Shown one piece after another: positions 53,300-63,107 of a stretch of DNA of 64,000 bases (positions are counted from its first letter, which is position 1; every line of letters begins with the position of its first letter). A program made the translations under genes and the position numbers. The notes under the pieces were generated by a model, which saw only the letters and a list, made by a program, of their open reading frames with translations, was not told the origin of the DNA and made no database searches. This DNA is from Clostridium tetanomorphum. Its GTDB lineage: Bacteria; Bacillota; Clostridia; Clostridiales; Clostridiaceae. The stretch lies in NCBI RefSeq assembly GCF_017873215.1, contig NZ_JAGGKA010000010.1, positions 86,783 to 150,782 on the forward strand, in the 5' to 3' direction.

Positions 53300-53884
53300 T
53301 TATTTGTTTTTAAAGGTAATATAGCCATAAATAGCTGGAATTATACCGCCTACGAGATCGGCAATTAAATCTTCCATAGTATCTACTACTCCTGTAAAAG
53401 ATGCTCCTTGCATATCTAGACCAAATAAAGTATCAACTGTAAATTCATATATTTCCCATATTACTCCACAAAGGGCTACAAAAGAAAGTATATATAAAAA
53501 AATGAATTTTGGATTTAATAGGTGGGAAGAAAAATTTTCCATATTTAAATTTTCCATAAGAACTATAGCTAATAAACCTAAAATTAATCGTGATATTAAG
53601 TGAAGCATTGTATCCCACCAAATAAATCTATAGAAATTTTTTAAAGTACCTAAATAAAGTGAAATGAACATAAAGAATACTATAGAAAAACTCATTAGTT
53701 CATTTAATTTTGTTTTTAAAATTTTGGCTAATATTTCTGGTAAAAAGGTTAAAATTAAAGCTACTAAACCTATCAAAACAAAATAGTAATTTTTAATAAG
53801 ATAATTCTCTAAAATATCAATAAATAATAAAAGTTTTATTATAAGTATTATAATTTTATATAATTTTTTTATAAATTTATTCAT
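53300..53884 (-). CDS. DUF2238-like integral membrane protein
   Basis: 194 residues, about five hydrophobic helices. WWDTMLHLISRLILGLL and the later GVIWEIYEFTVDTLFGLDMQ with GVVDTMEDLIADLVGG carry the paired acidic and histidine residues typical of this membrane family. The function is unknown. It lies 60 bp after the L,D-transpeptidase gene with no terminator between, so co-expression is likely. Confidence 0.65.
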   Translation of the reverse strand: MNKFIKKLYKIIILIIKLLLFIDILENYLIKNYYFVLIGLVALILTFLPEILAKILKTKLNELMSFSIVFFMFISLYLGTLKNFYRFIWWDTMLHLISRLILGLLAIVLMENLNMENFSSHLLNPKFIFLYILSFVALCGVIWEIYEFTVDTLFGLDMQGASFTGVVDTMEDLIADLVGGIIPAIYGYITFKNK

Positions 53885-53944
53885 AACTATATCAAATCCT
53901 TACTATATTAATTGCCATATAATAAAAAATAAAATATTATCTCA

Positions 53945-54565
53945 TCATTTAAATATTTCGATAGTAGTACCATAATTACAGTATTGCCAAAGTAGTTTTA
54001 TATCTTCATTAGACACTGCAATACAACCATAGGTCCAATCATATTTGTTACCACCACCATGAATTCCGACAGCTCCACCTAAAGCCGTATTCCAAGGTGG
54101 TAAAGTTTTATTTTCTATAGCTTTTTTTATTACATTATAATCGTTTTTATTTATTAAGTTATTTTTTAATCCTTCTTTAGCATCTTCTATATTTGGATAA
54201 CTTATTCCCATAAAATAAGTATATTTTGTTTTATCATTTTTAGTACAAATATAATATTTTCCTTCAGGAGTTTTGTTATCTCCTTCTTTATGTTTAGTTC
54301 CTATGGGAGAACGACCTAGACCAATTTTTAAGCGGCCTATAAGCTTATTATCACCATATAATTCTAGAAATCTATTTTCTTTGAATACTTTAATATAGGT
54401 AGAGGAGGGGAATTTTTCAGGTTTGTTAAAAAATAATTTTTCATTATTCCTATTACTTATATTTAGCGAATCAGAAGAATTTAAAATTAATATGTATTTT
54501 ATTGTAAAAAATAATAGAGTTAGAGAAATAATTACAAGAGTAATTTTTAATAATTTTCTTTTCAA
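53945..54565 (-). CDS. L,D-transpeptidase (YkuD domain), membrane-anchored
   Basis: 206 residues from a TTG at 54565, with AGGAGG seven bases upstream. An N-terminal anchor helix at about 8-29 is followed by the YkuD domain (about 55-206). Its active site is IHGGG (His169) and DWTYGCIAVSNEDI (nucleophile Cys181), and TPEGKYYI precedes them. Tyr replaces the more usual Ser before the GC pair. It cross-links peptidoglycan through meso-diaminopimelate residues, or tethers ligands to it, outside the membrane. Confidence 0.85.
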   Translation of the reverse strand: MKRKLLKITLVIISLTLLFFTIKYILILNSSDSLNISNRNNEKLFFNKPEKFPSSTYIKVFKENRFLELYGDNKLIGRLKIGLGRSPIGTKHKEGDNKTPEGKYYICTKNDKTKYTYFMGISYPNIEDAKEGLKNNLINKNDYNVIKKAIENKTLPPWNTALGGAVGIHGGGNKYDWTYGCIAVSNEDIKLLWQYCNYGTTIEIFK

Positions 54566-54785
54566 AAAAATGCCTCCTTACAATTATATGGTAAAATTTA
54601 CATAAGCTTATCATATTTTTTCTAAATATTCAATATACAAAGTTGAATATTTATACTTAAGTAGTATAATTAATTATGTTAATACAATAATTTATAAGCA
54701 AGGTGTTTCTTTTAAGTAAATTTCATCTGAAGCTAAGTATGGCATAATAAGACAATTATACTTAAAAATGAAAGAGATGATATAT

Positions 54786-55685
54786 ATGAAAAATAAATAT
54801 ATATTTAAAATATTCCTTATAGTATTAATAGTCACAATAGCTTCCTATAGTTATAATCAACTTACTTTAAATAAAAGTGATATGATGAATAAAAAAGTTA
54901 AACAGAATATGAATGAGGATGTAAAAGATAATAAAAAAGATATTGTTACAGATAAGAAAGAAGGAATATTAGTATATAATATTTTAGGAAAATCAAATAA
55001 GCTTACAGATAGCCAATGGAATAGTATGCAGCATTGGAGAAGTAACGCAGTTAAATTAGCAAATGAGAATAAAGATGAAGTATATATAAACGGATATAAT
55101 AATGAAAAAATGGTAGCATTAACTTTTGATGATGGCCCAGATTATACTATAACCCCTAAAATAGGAGAAGTGTTAAAAGAGAATAATGTAAAGGGAAATT
55201 TCTTTTTTATAGGAGAGCAAGTAGCAGAAAAGTCTAATATAGTAAAAAAAATTTATGAAGATGGTAATTTAGTTTTATCTCATAGTTATAATCATATAGA
55301 ATTGAATAAATTAAGTGAAGAAGAAATAAAAAAACAAGTGACTATGGGGGAAAAAGAAATCTTTAAGGTTATAGGTAAAAGACCTAAATTTATAAGACCC
55401 CCTTATGGAGCCATAGATAATAAAGTTATAAATATACTTGAGCAAAACGAAGAGAAGATAATTCTCTGGTCCATTGATACATTGGATTGGTCACAAAAAG
55501 ATGAGCGAAATATTGTAAAGAATATAATGGAAAATTTAAGACCTGGAGAAATAGTATTAATGCACAGCAATGAAGATAAAGAAATTACATTAAAGGCTTT
55601 ACCTAATATCATAAAAACAATAAAAGAAAAAGGGTATAAAATTGTAACTTTGGATAAACTTCTTAAGACTGAGGCATATAAATAA
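54786..55685 (+). CDS. Polysaccharide deacetylase (NodB domain), membrane-anchored
   Basis: 299 residues from the ATG at 54786; the earlier ATG at 54768 has no ribosome site, whereas AAAGAGATGA precedes 54786, weakly. An anchor helix near the start and a Lys/Asp-rich linker precede the NodB domain (about 110-295): FDDGPD supplies the catalytic Asp pair, SHSYNH the zinc histidines, RPPYG the substrate arginine and LMHS the last histidine. It deacetylates cell-wall GlcNAc or MurNAc, giving lysozyme resistance or, in sporulation, cortex delta-lactam. It diverges from the L,D-transpeptidase gene, another wall enzyme. Confidence 0.88.
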   Translation: MKNKYIFKIFLIVLIVTIASYSYNQLTLNKSDMMNKKVKQNMNEDVKDNKKDIVTDKKEGILVYNILGKSNKLTDSQWNSMQHWRSNAVKLANENKDEVYINGYNNEKMVALTFDDGPDYTITPKIGEVLKENNVKGNFFFIGEQVAEKSNIVKKIYEDGNLVLSHSYNHIELNKLSEEEIKKQVTMGEKEIFKVIGKRPKFIRPPYGAIDNKVINILEQNEEKIILWSIDTLDWSQKDERNIVKNIMENLRPGEIVLMHSNEDKEITLKALPNIIKTIKEKGYKIVTLDKLLKTEAYK

Positions 55686-55714
55686 TATAATTTGATACAT
55701 GTAGTAACTAATAA

Positions 55715-55786
55715 AATTATTTCTCTGCTAACTCTACAAAAACTTTAAATTTAACAATTTTTGTAGAGTAGCTAAAGGAAATAATT
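55715..55786. terminator. Long composite bidirectional terminator
   Basis: AATTATTTC (55715-55723), GCTA and CTCTACAAAAA (55732-55742) pair in order with TTTTTGTAGAG (55758-55768), TAGC and GAAATAATT (55778-55786), separated by small internal loops. Lies between convergent genes; AT-rich runs flank it. Confidence 0.7.
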
Positions 55787-55868
55787 ATTTTGTCATTATC
55801 TATTATTTCATGTACAAGGAATTTTTAACAATTATTTGTATATTATATATTTTTAAATAGATTGTTTG

Positions 55869-56528
55869 CTAATTTATTTTTTTCTTTAGGGATAGCAATG
55901 CATCTGTTATTTCTTCTCTTGGAAGATTGCCTTTTTCTAGTGTTTTATCATCTTTTTTTAACAAATCTTCATAGTAGTTTATGCCAAATTCAATCAAATT
56001 AGAGTCTTTATTATCTTCATCTAATAATTCATAAAGCATATCTTCACCAGAAGCAAAATTACCAATTTGCTTATAATAGTTTACAAGTCTTTTTATGGTA
56101 GTTTTCGGAAGTTTATAAGATGAAATTTTATCTAATATTAATGGAATGTCAGAGAAAAATTCTATAAGTTCTGATTCTCTATCAAATAAGAAAGATTCAA
56201 TATATAAGTTTAAAGATTTTAAATATAAGTAAAAACTTTCATTTTCATTTCCCTGTAATTCTAAAACATTGGCTTTTTCTTTTAACAGTTTTGATACTAT
56301 AATAGCTTTATCTTTTTCCAATTCTCCACCAGCTTTTAATATTTCTATTAAGTTATCTTCTGTCATAGAGTGAAAGAACATAGAATTTAGTCTAAAAAGT
56401 TTACTAAAGGTATCATCTATAGATTCAATGGCTTTGTCATAATCTTTTTTTTGTATGAAACATAAAACTTCTTCAAAAGATTTCTTAAAATCTTCCACTA
56501 ATTTTTTTGTTAAGTCGCTTTTCAACAT
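55869..56528 (-). CDS. DUF6483-like helical protein
   Basis: 219 residues from the ATG at 56528; another ATG three codons earlier abuts the GGAG site. It is soluble and all-helical, with TPR-like stretches (AIESIDDTFSKLFRLNSMFF and SFYLYLKSLNLYIES). The layout resembles the clostridial DUF6483 group, of unknown function. There is no catalytic motif. Monocistronic, sharing the long terminator. Confidence 0.6.
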   Translation of the reverse strand: MLKSDLTKKLVEDFKKSFEEVLCFIQKKDYDKAIESIDDTFSKLFRLNSMFFHSMTEDNLIEILKAGGELEKDKAIIVSKLLKEKANVLELQGNENESFYLYLKSLNLYIESFLFDRESELIEFFSDIPLILDKISSYKLPKTTIKRLVNYYKQIGNFASGEDMLYELLDEDNKDSNLIEFGINYYEDLLKKDDKTLEKGNLPREEITDALLSLKKKIN

Positions 56529-56777
56529 ATTTATCATCTCCAGTAAAATAATATTAACAACATCAATTATATCACAGCTTCATGGATTATTAATAAATTA
56601 TTAAGTTATATTTAATCAAATAAATATATATTATATGTTATAATTCTAGTAAATAATTTATAAGAATTATACTATAAAATAAATTTTATCTAAATCTGAA
56701 TATAAGAATTACTTGATTATTTAATAATAAAAGAAGAAATTTAATGTTGAAAATACAAATTGAAAGAGGGGATAGAA

Positions 56778-57047
56778 ATGGATTTTGTAAATAGAAATTT
56801 TTTTAAGGGACTAATACCCATAGTTATAATGTTAGTTGTTGGATACTTATTTATAACAATTGTTCCTATTATAATTGTAGCAGGAGTTTCAATATGGGGA
56901 ATAAGCTATGTGGTAAGAAAAATAAAATCATGGAAGGATAATTTCAAGGAAGAAAGAAGTAAGAATGATATTGAGATTGTAAATATGAAATCAGAGGATT
57001 ATCCAGATGGAGAAATAATTGATGTGGATTATAGGGAAGTGAAATAA
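56778..57047 (+). CDS. Small two-helix membrane protein (89 aa)
   Basis: The ATG at 56778 is chosen because AGAGGGGAT lies just before it; the TTG at 56760 overlaps that site. A hydrophobic hairpin spans about 11-45, followed by a charged tail with EDYPDGEIIDVDYREVK. I do not recognise the family. A radical-SAM gene starts 40 bp downstream on the same strand and is likely in the same transcript. Confidence 0.6.
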   Translation: MDFVNRNFFKGLIPIVIMLVVGYLFITIVPIIIVAGVSIWGISYVVRKIKSWKDNFKEERSKNDIEIVNMKSEDYPDGEIIDVDYREVK

Positions 57048-57087
57048 AAAAGTTGCGAAGTAATTTTTTTAGAATAGGAGATTGTAA

Positions 57088-57957
57088 ATGAGATATGAAG
57101 GAATAGTATACAGGCCGCCTAGTGAGGCTTATAGTTTTATAATACAGGTGACTATTGGTTGTGCTCATAATAAGTGTAGCTTTTGTGCTATGTACAAGGA
57201 TAAAAAATTTAGAATAAGAAAATTAGAGGAAATTTATGAAGATCTACAAAAAGGAAGAAAATATTATAATAAGGTAAAGAGAATATTTTTAGCTGATGGA
57301 GATGCACTATGCATTCCTATAGAAGATTTGGAAAAAATCTTAAGAAAAATAAAAGAATTGTTTCCAGAATGTGAAAGAGTAGGAATTTATGCTACTCCAA
57401 AGGATATTTTAAGGAAATCCTTGGAGAATTTAAAAGAATTAAAGAATTTAGGAATTGGAATAATTTATATGGGACTAGAGAGTGGAAGTGATGAAATTTT
57501 AAAGAGTATAGATAAAGGTGTTACTCAAGAACAAATGATAGATGCAGGGAAAAAAGTTAAAGAAAGTGGAATTCCTTTATCATTAACAGTTATATCTGGA
57601 CTTGGTGGAAGGAAAAAATGGAGAGAACATGCAGAAGAAACTGGAAAAGTGATAACAAAAATAAATCCAGATTATGTAGGACTTTTAACATTAATGCTGG
57701 AATCAGGAACAAAAATGAGAGATAAAGTTGCTACAGGAGAATTTCAATTGTTAACTCCAGAAGAAATAATGTTAGAGACAAAAATATTATTAGAAAACAT
57801 AGAGGTAACAAATTGTGTGTTTAGAAGTAATCATGCTTCTAATTATGTATCCTTAAAAGGTACTTTACCTTTTGATAAAGAAAATCTAATTGAAAAAGTT
57901 AAACATATTTTGGAAGATGGATACAACTACAAGAGTGAAATATTTAGAGGACTGTAA
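57088..57957 (+). CDS. Radical SAM protein with CX4CX2C cluster motif
   Basis: 289 residues. GCAHNKCSFCAMY gives Cys25, Cys30 and Cys33, a CX4CX2C spacing rather than the common CX3CX2C. The core continues with FLADGDALCIP, then a stretch including IIYMGLESGSDEIL, and SLTVISGLGG, as in Elp3/MiaB-like radical-SAM proteins. No TRAM, B12-binding or acetyltransferase domain is fused. The substrate is unknown. ATAGGAG precedes the ATG. Confidence 0.85.
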   Translation: MRYEGIVYRPPSEAYSFIIQVTIGCAHNKCSFCAMYKDKKFRIRKLEEIYEDLQKGRKYYNKVKRIFLADGDALCIPIEDLEKILRKIKELFPECERVGIYATPKDILRKSLENLKELKNLGIGIIYMGLESGSDEILKSIDKGVTQEQMIDAGKKVKESGIPLSLTVISGLGGRKKWREHAEETGKVITKINPDYVGLLTLMLESGTKMRDKVATGEFQLLTPEEIMLETKILLENIEVTNCVFRSNHASNYVSLKGTLPFDKENLIEKVKHILEDGYNYKSEIFRGL

Positions 57958-58054
57958 AAAAGTATAAAGTGCTTTTTAGTTCATGATGCACATAGAACAA
58001 TTGACAGTTAAGTAGGTTTCTTTCTTATGCTGGTTATTAAAAAGCTTAAAATTA

Positions 58055-58093
58055 AAATCACCTAGATTTAATCTACATAAATCTAGGTGATTT
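58055..58093. terminator. Bidirectional terminator
   Basis: AAATCACCTAGATTTA (58055-58070) pairs perfectly with TAAATCTAGGTGATTT (58078-58093). Confidence 0.88.
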
Positions 58094-58141
58094 ATTTAGC
58101 AGTAATTAATTTATATAAATAGAAAATATTATTATAAAAAG

Positions 58142-60547
58142 TTATCTCCAAATTTCTTCATAATAATTGTTTATAGTGTTATCTGAAGAGAACATTCCTG
58201 AATTTGCCACATTAATAATACACATTCTATTCCAATTCTCTTTATTTCTATAAAGAGAATCAATTTTACCTTGAGCTTCTACATAAGAAGAAAAGTCTCT
58301 TAATACAAAATATTCATCATTATTTTTAAGAAGTGAATTGTAAATATCAGTGAATTCATCAGATGGTACGCCTAAAGACCCATTTATTAGAGAATCTAAA
58401 ATCAGTTTAATTCTAAAATCATTGTTATAATATTCATAAGGATTATAATTTCTATTTTTCATATAGTATAGAACTTCTTCTTTAGTTATTCCAAATATAA
58501 CTATATTATCATTTCCAACAGCATCCTTTATTTCTATATTAGCACCATCTAAAGTAGCTAAGGTTAAAGCACCATTCATCATAAATTTCATATTTCCAGT
58601 ACCAGAAGCTTCTTTTGTAGCTGTAGAGATTTGTTCACTTACTTGAGCACATGGAATAATTTTTTCAGCTAAGGATACAGAGTAATTTGGAAGGAAAAAT
58701 ATTTTAATTTTATTATTTACTTGAGCATCATTATTTACTCTGTAAGCTACTGTATTTATAAGTTTTATAGTTTTTTTAGCTAAATAATAACTAGGAGCTG
58801 CTTTAGCTCCGAAAAAGAAAGTTCTAGGAGTAATATCTAAATTAGGGTTTTCCTTAATTCTTCTATATAAGTCCATAATGTTAAATAAATTTAATATTTG
58901 TCGTTTATAAGCATGCAGTCTTTTTACTTGTACATCAAATATAGAATTAGGATCTATATCCATATTAAATTTTGTCTTTGCATAATTAGAAAATGCTATT
59001 TTATTTTCTAATTTAATTTTTTCAAATTTTTCTTTGAAGGAACTATCATTTGAAAAAGATTCTAAAGATTTAAGAGAATTAATATCCTTTATCCAATTGT
59101 CACCAATAGCTTCAGTAATTAAGTTCGACAGTTTAGGGTTTGCTTGAAGAAGCCATCTTCTATGTGTTATACCATTAGTTTTATTATTAAATTTATTAGG
59201 ATAGAAGTCATTAAAATCTTTTAATTCTTGATTTTTTAAAAGTTCAGTATGAAGCTTTGCAACTCCATTTACTGAATGACTACCTACAATAGCTAAATGA
59301 GCCATTCTAATTTGACCATTTCCTATAATACCCATAGAATTAACCGTATTTTCATCTTTATATTTTTCACGGATTTCTATAGTAAATCGTCTATTTATTT
59401 CTTCTACAATCATGTAGATTCTAGGAAGAAGCTTTTTAAACATATCTATTGGCCATTTCTCTAGAGCTTCAGATAATATAGTATGATTTGTATAAGCTAT
59501 AGTATTTACAGTAATAGACCAAGCTTCATCCCAAGAAAGATTTTCTTCATCAATAAGAAGTCTCATAAGTTCAGCTACTGCTAAGGAAGGGTGAGTATCA
59601 TTTATGTGTATTGCTATATATTTAGAAAATTTATTTATAGGTTCATTAAGCTTTTTATATCTTCTAACTATGCTTTGAATACCAGCACTTACAAAGAAAT
59701 ATTGTTGTTTCAATCTTAAAATTTTACCGTCATTGGTGGAATCATCTGGATAAAGTACTTGAGAAATAGATTCAATTGAGGTTTTATATTCAATAGCTTT
59801 TAAGTATTCCCCTCGAGAAAAAGATTGAAAATCAAAGTCTTTAGTTATAGGTTCAGCACTCCAAAGTCTTAAGGTGTTTACTGTAGGATTATTATATCCT
59901 ATAATTGGAGTGTCATAGGGAACAGCTAAGATTGTTTCACAGTCTTCTTGCTTAAATTTAAGTTTTCCATCTTCTATTTTAGAAACAACTTTTCCACCAA
60001 AGTTTATTTTAACAGATTTATTTTCTTTTCTAACCTCCCATATATTTCCATCTTTTAACCATTCATCAGGTTTTTCTACTTGATAACCATCAATTATTTG
60101 TTGTTCAAAGAGTCCATAAGTGTATCTTATACCATTTCCATGACCAGGTATACCTAGAGAAGCCATAGAATCAAGAAAACAAGCCGCTAATCTTCCAAGT
60201 CCTCCATTTCCAAGGCCAGCATCATTTTCAACTTCTTCAATTTTTTCTAAATTTATATTCAATTCTTCTAAGGCTTCTTTGCAAGTATCTAATATTCCTA
60301 AATTTAAAAGATTACTATGAAGAAGTCTTCCAATTAAAAATTCCATAGAGAAATAATATATCTGTTTGTCCTTATTGTTGGTATATTCTTTGTTGCTTTT
60401 CATCCAGTTTTGAGAAGCATAGTCTTTTATGAGAGCAGCTAAGGCAAAATACTTATGAGTTGAAGATGATTCATCAATATCCTCAGCATACATATTAATA
60501 AGCTTTCGTTTAAAATCATCTTTAAAAGTTTTTTTATTAATAAACAA
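58142..60547 (-). CDS. glgP: Glycogen/starch phosphorylase
   Basis: 801 residues from a TTG at 60547 (AGGGGTG seven bases upstream). A GT35 phosphorylase that releases glucose-1-phosphate from alpha-1,4-glucans using pyridoxal phosphate. Motifs in order: NDAGLGNGGLGRLAACFLDS, HINDTHPSLAVAELMRLL, VQVKRLHAYKRQILN, and EASGTGNMKFMMNGALTLAT with the cofactor-binding lysine, followed by LDGANIEI. No glycogen synthesis genes are in the window. In clostridia such enzymes mobilise granulose before sporulation; that role is inference. Confidence 0.96.
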   Translation of the reverse strand: MFINKKTFKDDFKRKLINMYAEDIDESSSTHKYFALAALIKDYASQNWMKSNKEYTNNKDKQIYYFSMEFLIGRLLHSNLLNLGILDTCKEALEELNINLEKIEEVENDAGLGNGGLGRLAACFLDSMASLGIPGHGNGIRYTYGLFEQQIIDGYQVEKPDEWLKDGNIWEVRKENKSVKINFGGKVVSKIEDGKLKFKQEDCETILAVPYDTPIIGYNNPTVNTLRLWSAEPITKDFDFQSFSRGEYLKAIEYKTSIESISQVLYPDDSTNDGKILRLKQQYFFVSAGIQSIVRRYKKLNEPINKFSKYIAIHINDTHPSLAVAELMRLLIDEENLSWDEAWSITVNTIAYTNHTILSEALEKWPIDMFKKLLPRIYMIVEEINRRFTIEIREKYKDENTVNSMGIIGNGQIRMAHLAIVGSHSVNGVAKLHTELLKNQELKDFNDFYPNKFNNKTNGITHRRWLLQANPKLSNLITEAIGDNWIKDINSLKSLESFSNDSSFKEKFEKIKLENKIAFSNYAKTKFNMDIDPNSIFDVQVKRLHAYKRQILNLFNIMDLYRRIKENPNLDITPRTFFFGAKAAPSYYLAKKTIKLINTVAYRVNNDAQVNNKIKIFFLPNYSVSLAEKIIPCAQVSEQISTATKEASGTGNMKFMMNGALTLATLDGANIEIKDAVGNDNIVIFGITKEEVLYYMKNRNYNPYEYYNNDFRIKLILDSLINGSLGVPSDEFTDIYNSLLKNNDEYFVLRDFSSYVEAQGKIDSLYRNKENWNRMCIINVANSGMFSSDNTINNYYEEIWR

Positions 60548-60753
60548 AGGAAGTCACCCCTTTAAATAATATTATTGGTATATTATAACAACATTTATGT
60601 TCATATGATATGCTTTAAATTTCCATAAGTCAATACATTTTGAAAATTTAAAAAAGTCATTGGAAGTAATTAACTCTTTTTTGCATAAATATTAAATAAT
60701 TTGTAAAAATTCTTTTAACTTTATTTAATATAGGAGGATAAAGGTGTAATATA

Positions 60754-61653
60754 TTGAATTATAGAAGGTGGATATTGTTGAATAAGTTAGTGAGGGTGAT
60801 TTTTTTGAATATTGATTTGTTGAATAATACTGAAGATTATATAAATATGTACCTTAAAGAGATAGGGAAGGTGGAACTTTTATCAGCAGAAGAAGAAATA
60901 GAATTAGCTCAAAGAATTGAAAAAGGAGATGAGAAAGCAAAAGAAAAACTTATAGAAGCAAATTTAAGATTAGTGGTAAGTATTTCTAAAAAATATGTAG
61001 GAAAAGGAATGAATTTTTTAGATCTTGTTCAAGAAGGAAACATTGGACTTATGAAAGCAGTTGATAAATTTGATTATAGGAAAGGCTTTAGATTTAGTAC
61101 TTATGCTACTTGGTGGATTAGACAAGCAGTAACTAGAGCTATTTCAGATCAGTCAAGGACTATAAGAATACCTGTACATATGAATGAAGTAATAGGAAAA
61201 GTACTTAAAATTAAAAAGCAACTAGAACAAAGGTTAGACAGGGAGCCTTCAGAAGAAGAAATAGCAGATGAATTAAAGATTCCATTAAGTAAAGTAAAAA
61301 AAATATATAGTATATGTCAAGACCCTATTTCATTGGAAACCCCAGTAGGAGATAATGAAGATACATATTTGGAAAATTTTATTGCAGATGAAAGATATAT
61401 ACCAGAAGAAAAAGTAGCAATTAGTATGTTAGGAGATATTTTAGCTAATCTTTTAGGAACACTATCACCAAGGGAAGAAAGAATTGTGAGATTAAGATAT
61501 GGATTACTAGAAGATGGCAAATCAAGAACTTTAGAAGAGATTGGAAAGGAATTTAACTTAACTAGAGAGAGAATACGACAAATTGAAGCTAATGCTATAA
61601 GAAAATTGAGACATCCAAATAGAAAAGTAAAGCTACAAGGGTATTTGGAGTAG
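60754..61653 (+). CDS. Short SigA/RpoD-like (group 2) sigma factor
   Basis: Up to 299 residues; conserved sequence begins at [12 protein letters not shown] (region 1.2). Region 2 reads [20 protein letters not shown], then [20 protein letters not shown] and [17 protein letters not shown]. Region 3 follows, and region 4 ends [20 protein letters not shown]. Region 1.1 is missing and the usual dnaG neighbour is absent, so this is probably a secondary sigma factor rather than the housekeeping one. Three in-frame TTG codons, 60754, 60778 and 60805, each have their own ribosome site (AAGGTG, GAAGGTGG, GAGGGTG), so the start is unresolved. Confidence 0.88.
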   Translation: MNYRRWILLNKLVRVIFLNIDLLNNTEDYINMYLKEIGKVELLSAEEEIELAQRIEKGDEKAKEKLIEANLRLVVSISKKYVGKGMNFLDLVQEGNIGLMKAVDKFDYRKGFRFSTYATWWIRQAVTRAISDQSRTIRIPVHMNEVIGKVLKIKKQLEQRLDREPSEEEIADELKIPLSKVKKIYSICQDPISLETPVGDNEDTYLENFIADERYIPEEKVAISMLGDILANLLGTLSPREERIVRLRYGLLEDGKSRTLEEIGKEFNLTRERIRQIEANAIRKLRHPNRKVKLQGYLE

Positions 61654-61680
61654 ATATTAATTTATAACAATTTAATATAA

Positions 61681-61723
61681 TATAAAAACTGTGATAATTT
61701 ATTAAATTATCACAGTTTTTATA
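61681..61723 (+). terminator. Rho-independent terminator of the sigma gene
   Basis: A 20-bp perfect stem (61681-61700 with 61704-61723) containing AACTGTGATAATTT, ending in TTTTTATA. Confidence 0.88.
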
Positions 61724-61860
61724 TTATAATATTTACAATAAATGTTAAAGTAACAATATGGGTTTAATAATTATTTATTAAGTTAATTGTTAAATTTTAT
61801 GATATAATTAGTAACATACAGTGATAGATATAAATTATGATTTGTAAGGAGAAATGCAAT

Positions 61861-62301
61861 ATGGAATCTATTGAAAACTTTAAATATGATGATCTAGATG
61901 AATGTGTAAATTTATATATAAAAGCATTTAACCAAGCTCCTTGGAATGATAAATGGAATTTTAATACTGGACGTAAAAGATTAGAGGATATATATAAAAC
62001 CCCCAATTTTAAAGGATTAGTTTATAAAAAAGATGGTAAAATTATAGGGGCTGCTATGGGAAATTATGAGCACTGGTATGAAGGATTACAGTATAACTTA
62101 AAGGAGATTTTTATAGATGTAAGTATTCAAAAAAGCGGAGTTGGGAGGAACATACTAGAATTTCTGGAAAAAAACTTAAAAGAAACAGGCGTAAATTCAA
62201 TTTATCTTTTTACAGCTAGAGTAGATAAAACAGAAGGATTTTATAAAAGAAATGGTTATAAAATTCCTAATGAAATAACTATAATGACAAAAAGCATATA
62301 G
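61861..62301 (+). CDS. GNAT-family N-acetyltransferase
   Basis: 146 residues from the ATG at 61861 (AAGGAG upstream; earlier ATGs lie before that site). The acetyl-CoA-binding segment is DVSIQKSGVGRNILEFLEKN, followed by FYKRNGYK. It resembles small aminoglycoside- or amine-modifying GNAT enzymes, but the acceptor cannot be told from sequence. No signal or membrane segment. Monocistronic. Confidence 0.85.
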   Translation: MESIENFKYDDLDECVNLYIKAFNQAPWNDKWNFNTGRKRLEDIYKTPNFKGLVYKKDGKIIGAAMGNYEHWYEGLQYNLKEIFIDVSIQKSGVGRNILEFLEKNLKETGVNSIYLFTARVDKTEGFYKRNGYKIPNEITIMTKSI

Positions 62302-62421
62302 TATGGATTATTTAAATAAAATATGATTATTTCTGTGATTTATGTAAAGAATTTATTATAATAGGGTAGTATGCAAAATATTAGTAAAATAATTTATTTA
62401 AATTTATATGAGGTGATAATA

Positions 62422-62976
62422 ATGTCGGTTAAAAATGCAATGACTGCAGATTTTTTAAGATCAGCTTATGGTGGGGAAAGTATGGCACACATGAGGTACT
62501 TGATTTGGGGAGAACAGGCTAAAAAAGATGGATTCTTGAATATTGGAAGACTCTTTCAAGCTGTTGCTTATGCAGAGTGGATTCATGCTAAAAATCACTT
62601 TACAGTACTTAAAAGTCAGGTAGGTGATTATACAGTTCCAGCAGGGGGAGTATTTGGGTTAACAAATATAGTTGAAAATTTGCAAGGGGCTATAGATGGG
62701 GAACTTCATGAAATAGATCAGATGTATCCTGTTTATCTCCAGACTGCAAAATTTCAAGAAGAAAAGGATGCTGAGAGATCATTTCATTATGCTGTTGAAG
62801 CTGAAAAGCAACATGCTGAACTTTTTAAAAAAGCTCAAAATTTAGCTAAGGATAATAAAGATATGGAAGATAGTAAATTTTATGTATGTCCTGTCTGTGG
62901 ATATACTGTAGAAATTAATGCACCAGAAAAATGTCCAATTTGTGGAGTTAAAAATGAAATGTTTAAAGAATTTTGA
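62422..62976 (+). CDS. Rubrerythrin
   Basis: 184 residues from the ATG at 62422 (GAGGTGAT upstream). The ferritin-like diiron domain shows GGESMAHMRYLIWGEQA, AEWIHAKNH and AVEAEKQHAELF with the paired Glu/His ligands. A C-terminal rubredoxin-like domain has YVCPVCGYTV and CPICGV binding one iron. In anaerobes it reduces hydrogen peroxide with electrons from NADH via rubredoxin-type partners. A hairpin terminator follows. Confidence 0.95.
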   Translation: MSVKNAMTADFLRSAYGGESMAHMRYLIWGEQAKKDGFLNIGRLFQAVAYAEWIHAKNHFTVLKSQVGDYTVPAGGVFGLTNIVENLQGAIDGELHEIDQMYPVYLQTAKFQEEKDAERSFHYAVEAEKQHAELFKKAQNLAKDNKDMEDSKFYVCPVCGYTVEINAPEKCPICGVKNEMFKEF

Positions 62977-62989
62977 TTATTTATAATTT

Positions 62990-63025
62990 TTATAGGAGCT
63001 GTTTTTAAAAAAGCAGCTCCTATAA
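62990..63025 (+). terminator. Hairpin after rubrerythrin gene
   Basis: TTATAGGAGCTG (62990-63001) pairs perfectly with CAGCTCCTATAA (63014-63025). The following bases are AT-rich but lack a clean T-run, so termination may be partial. Confidence 0.65.
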
Positions 63026-63107
63026 TATAATGAAATTTAAAACCTAAGAAATGGGAGTATTAGTAATGTTAAAAGTGATATAAAGAAAGATAATATGAGG
63101 TGATATA

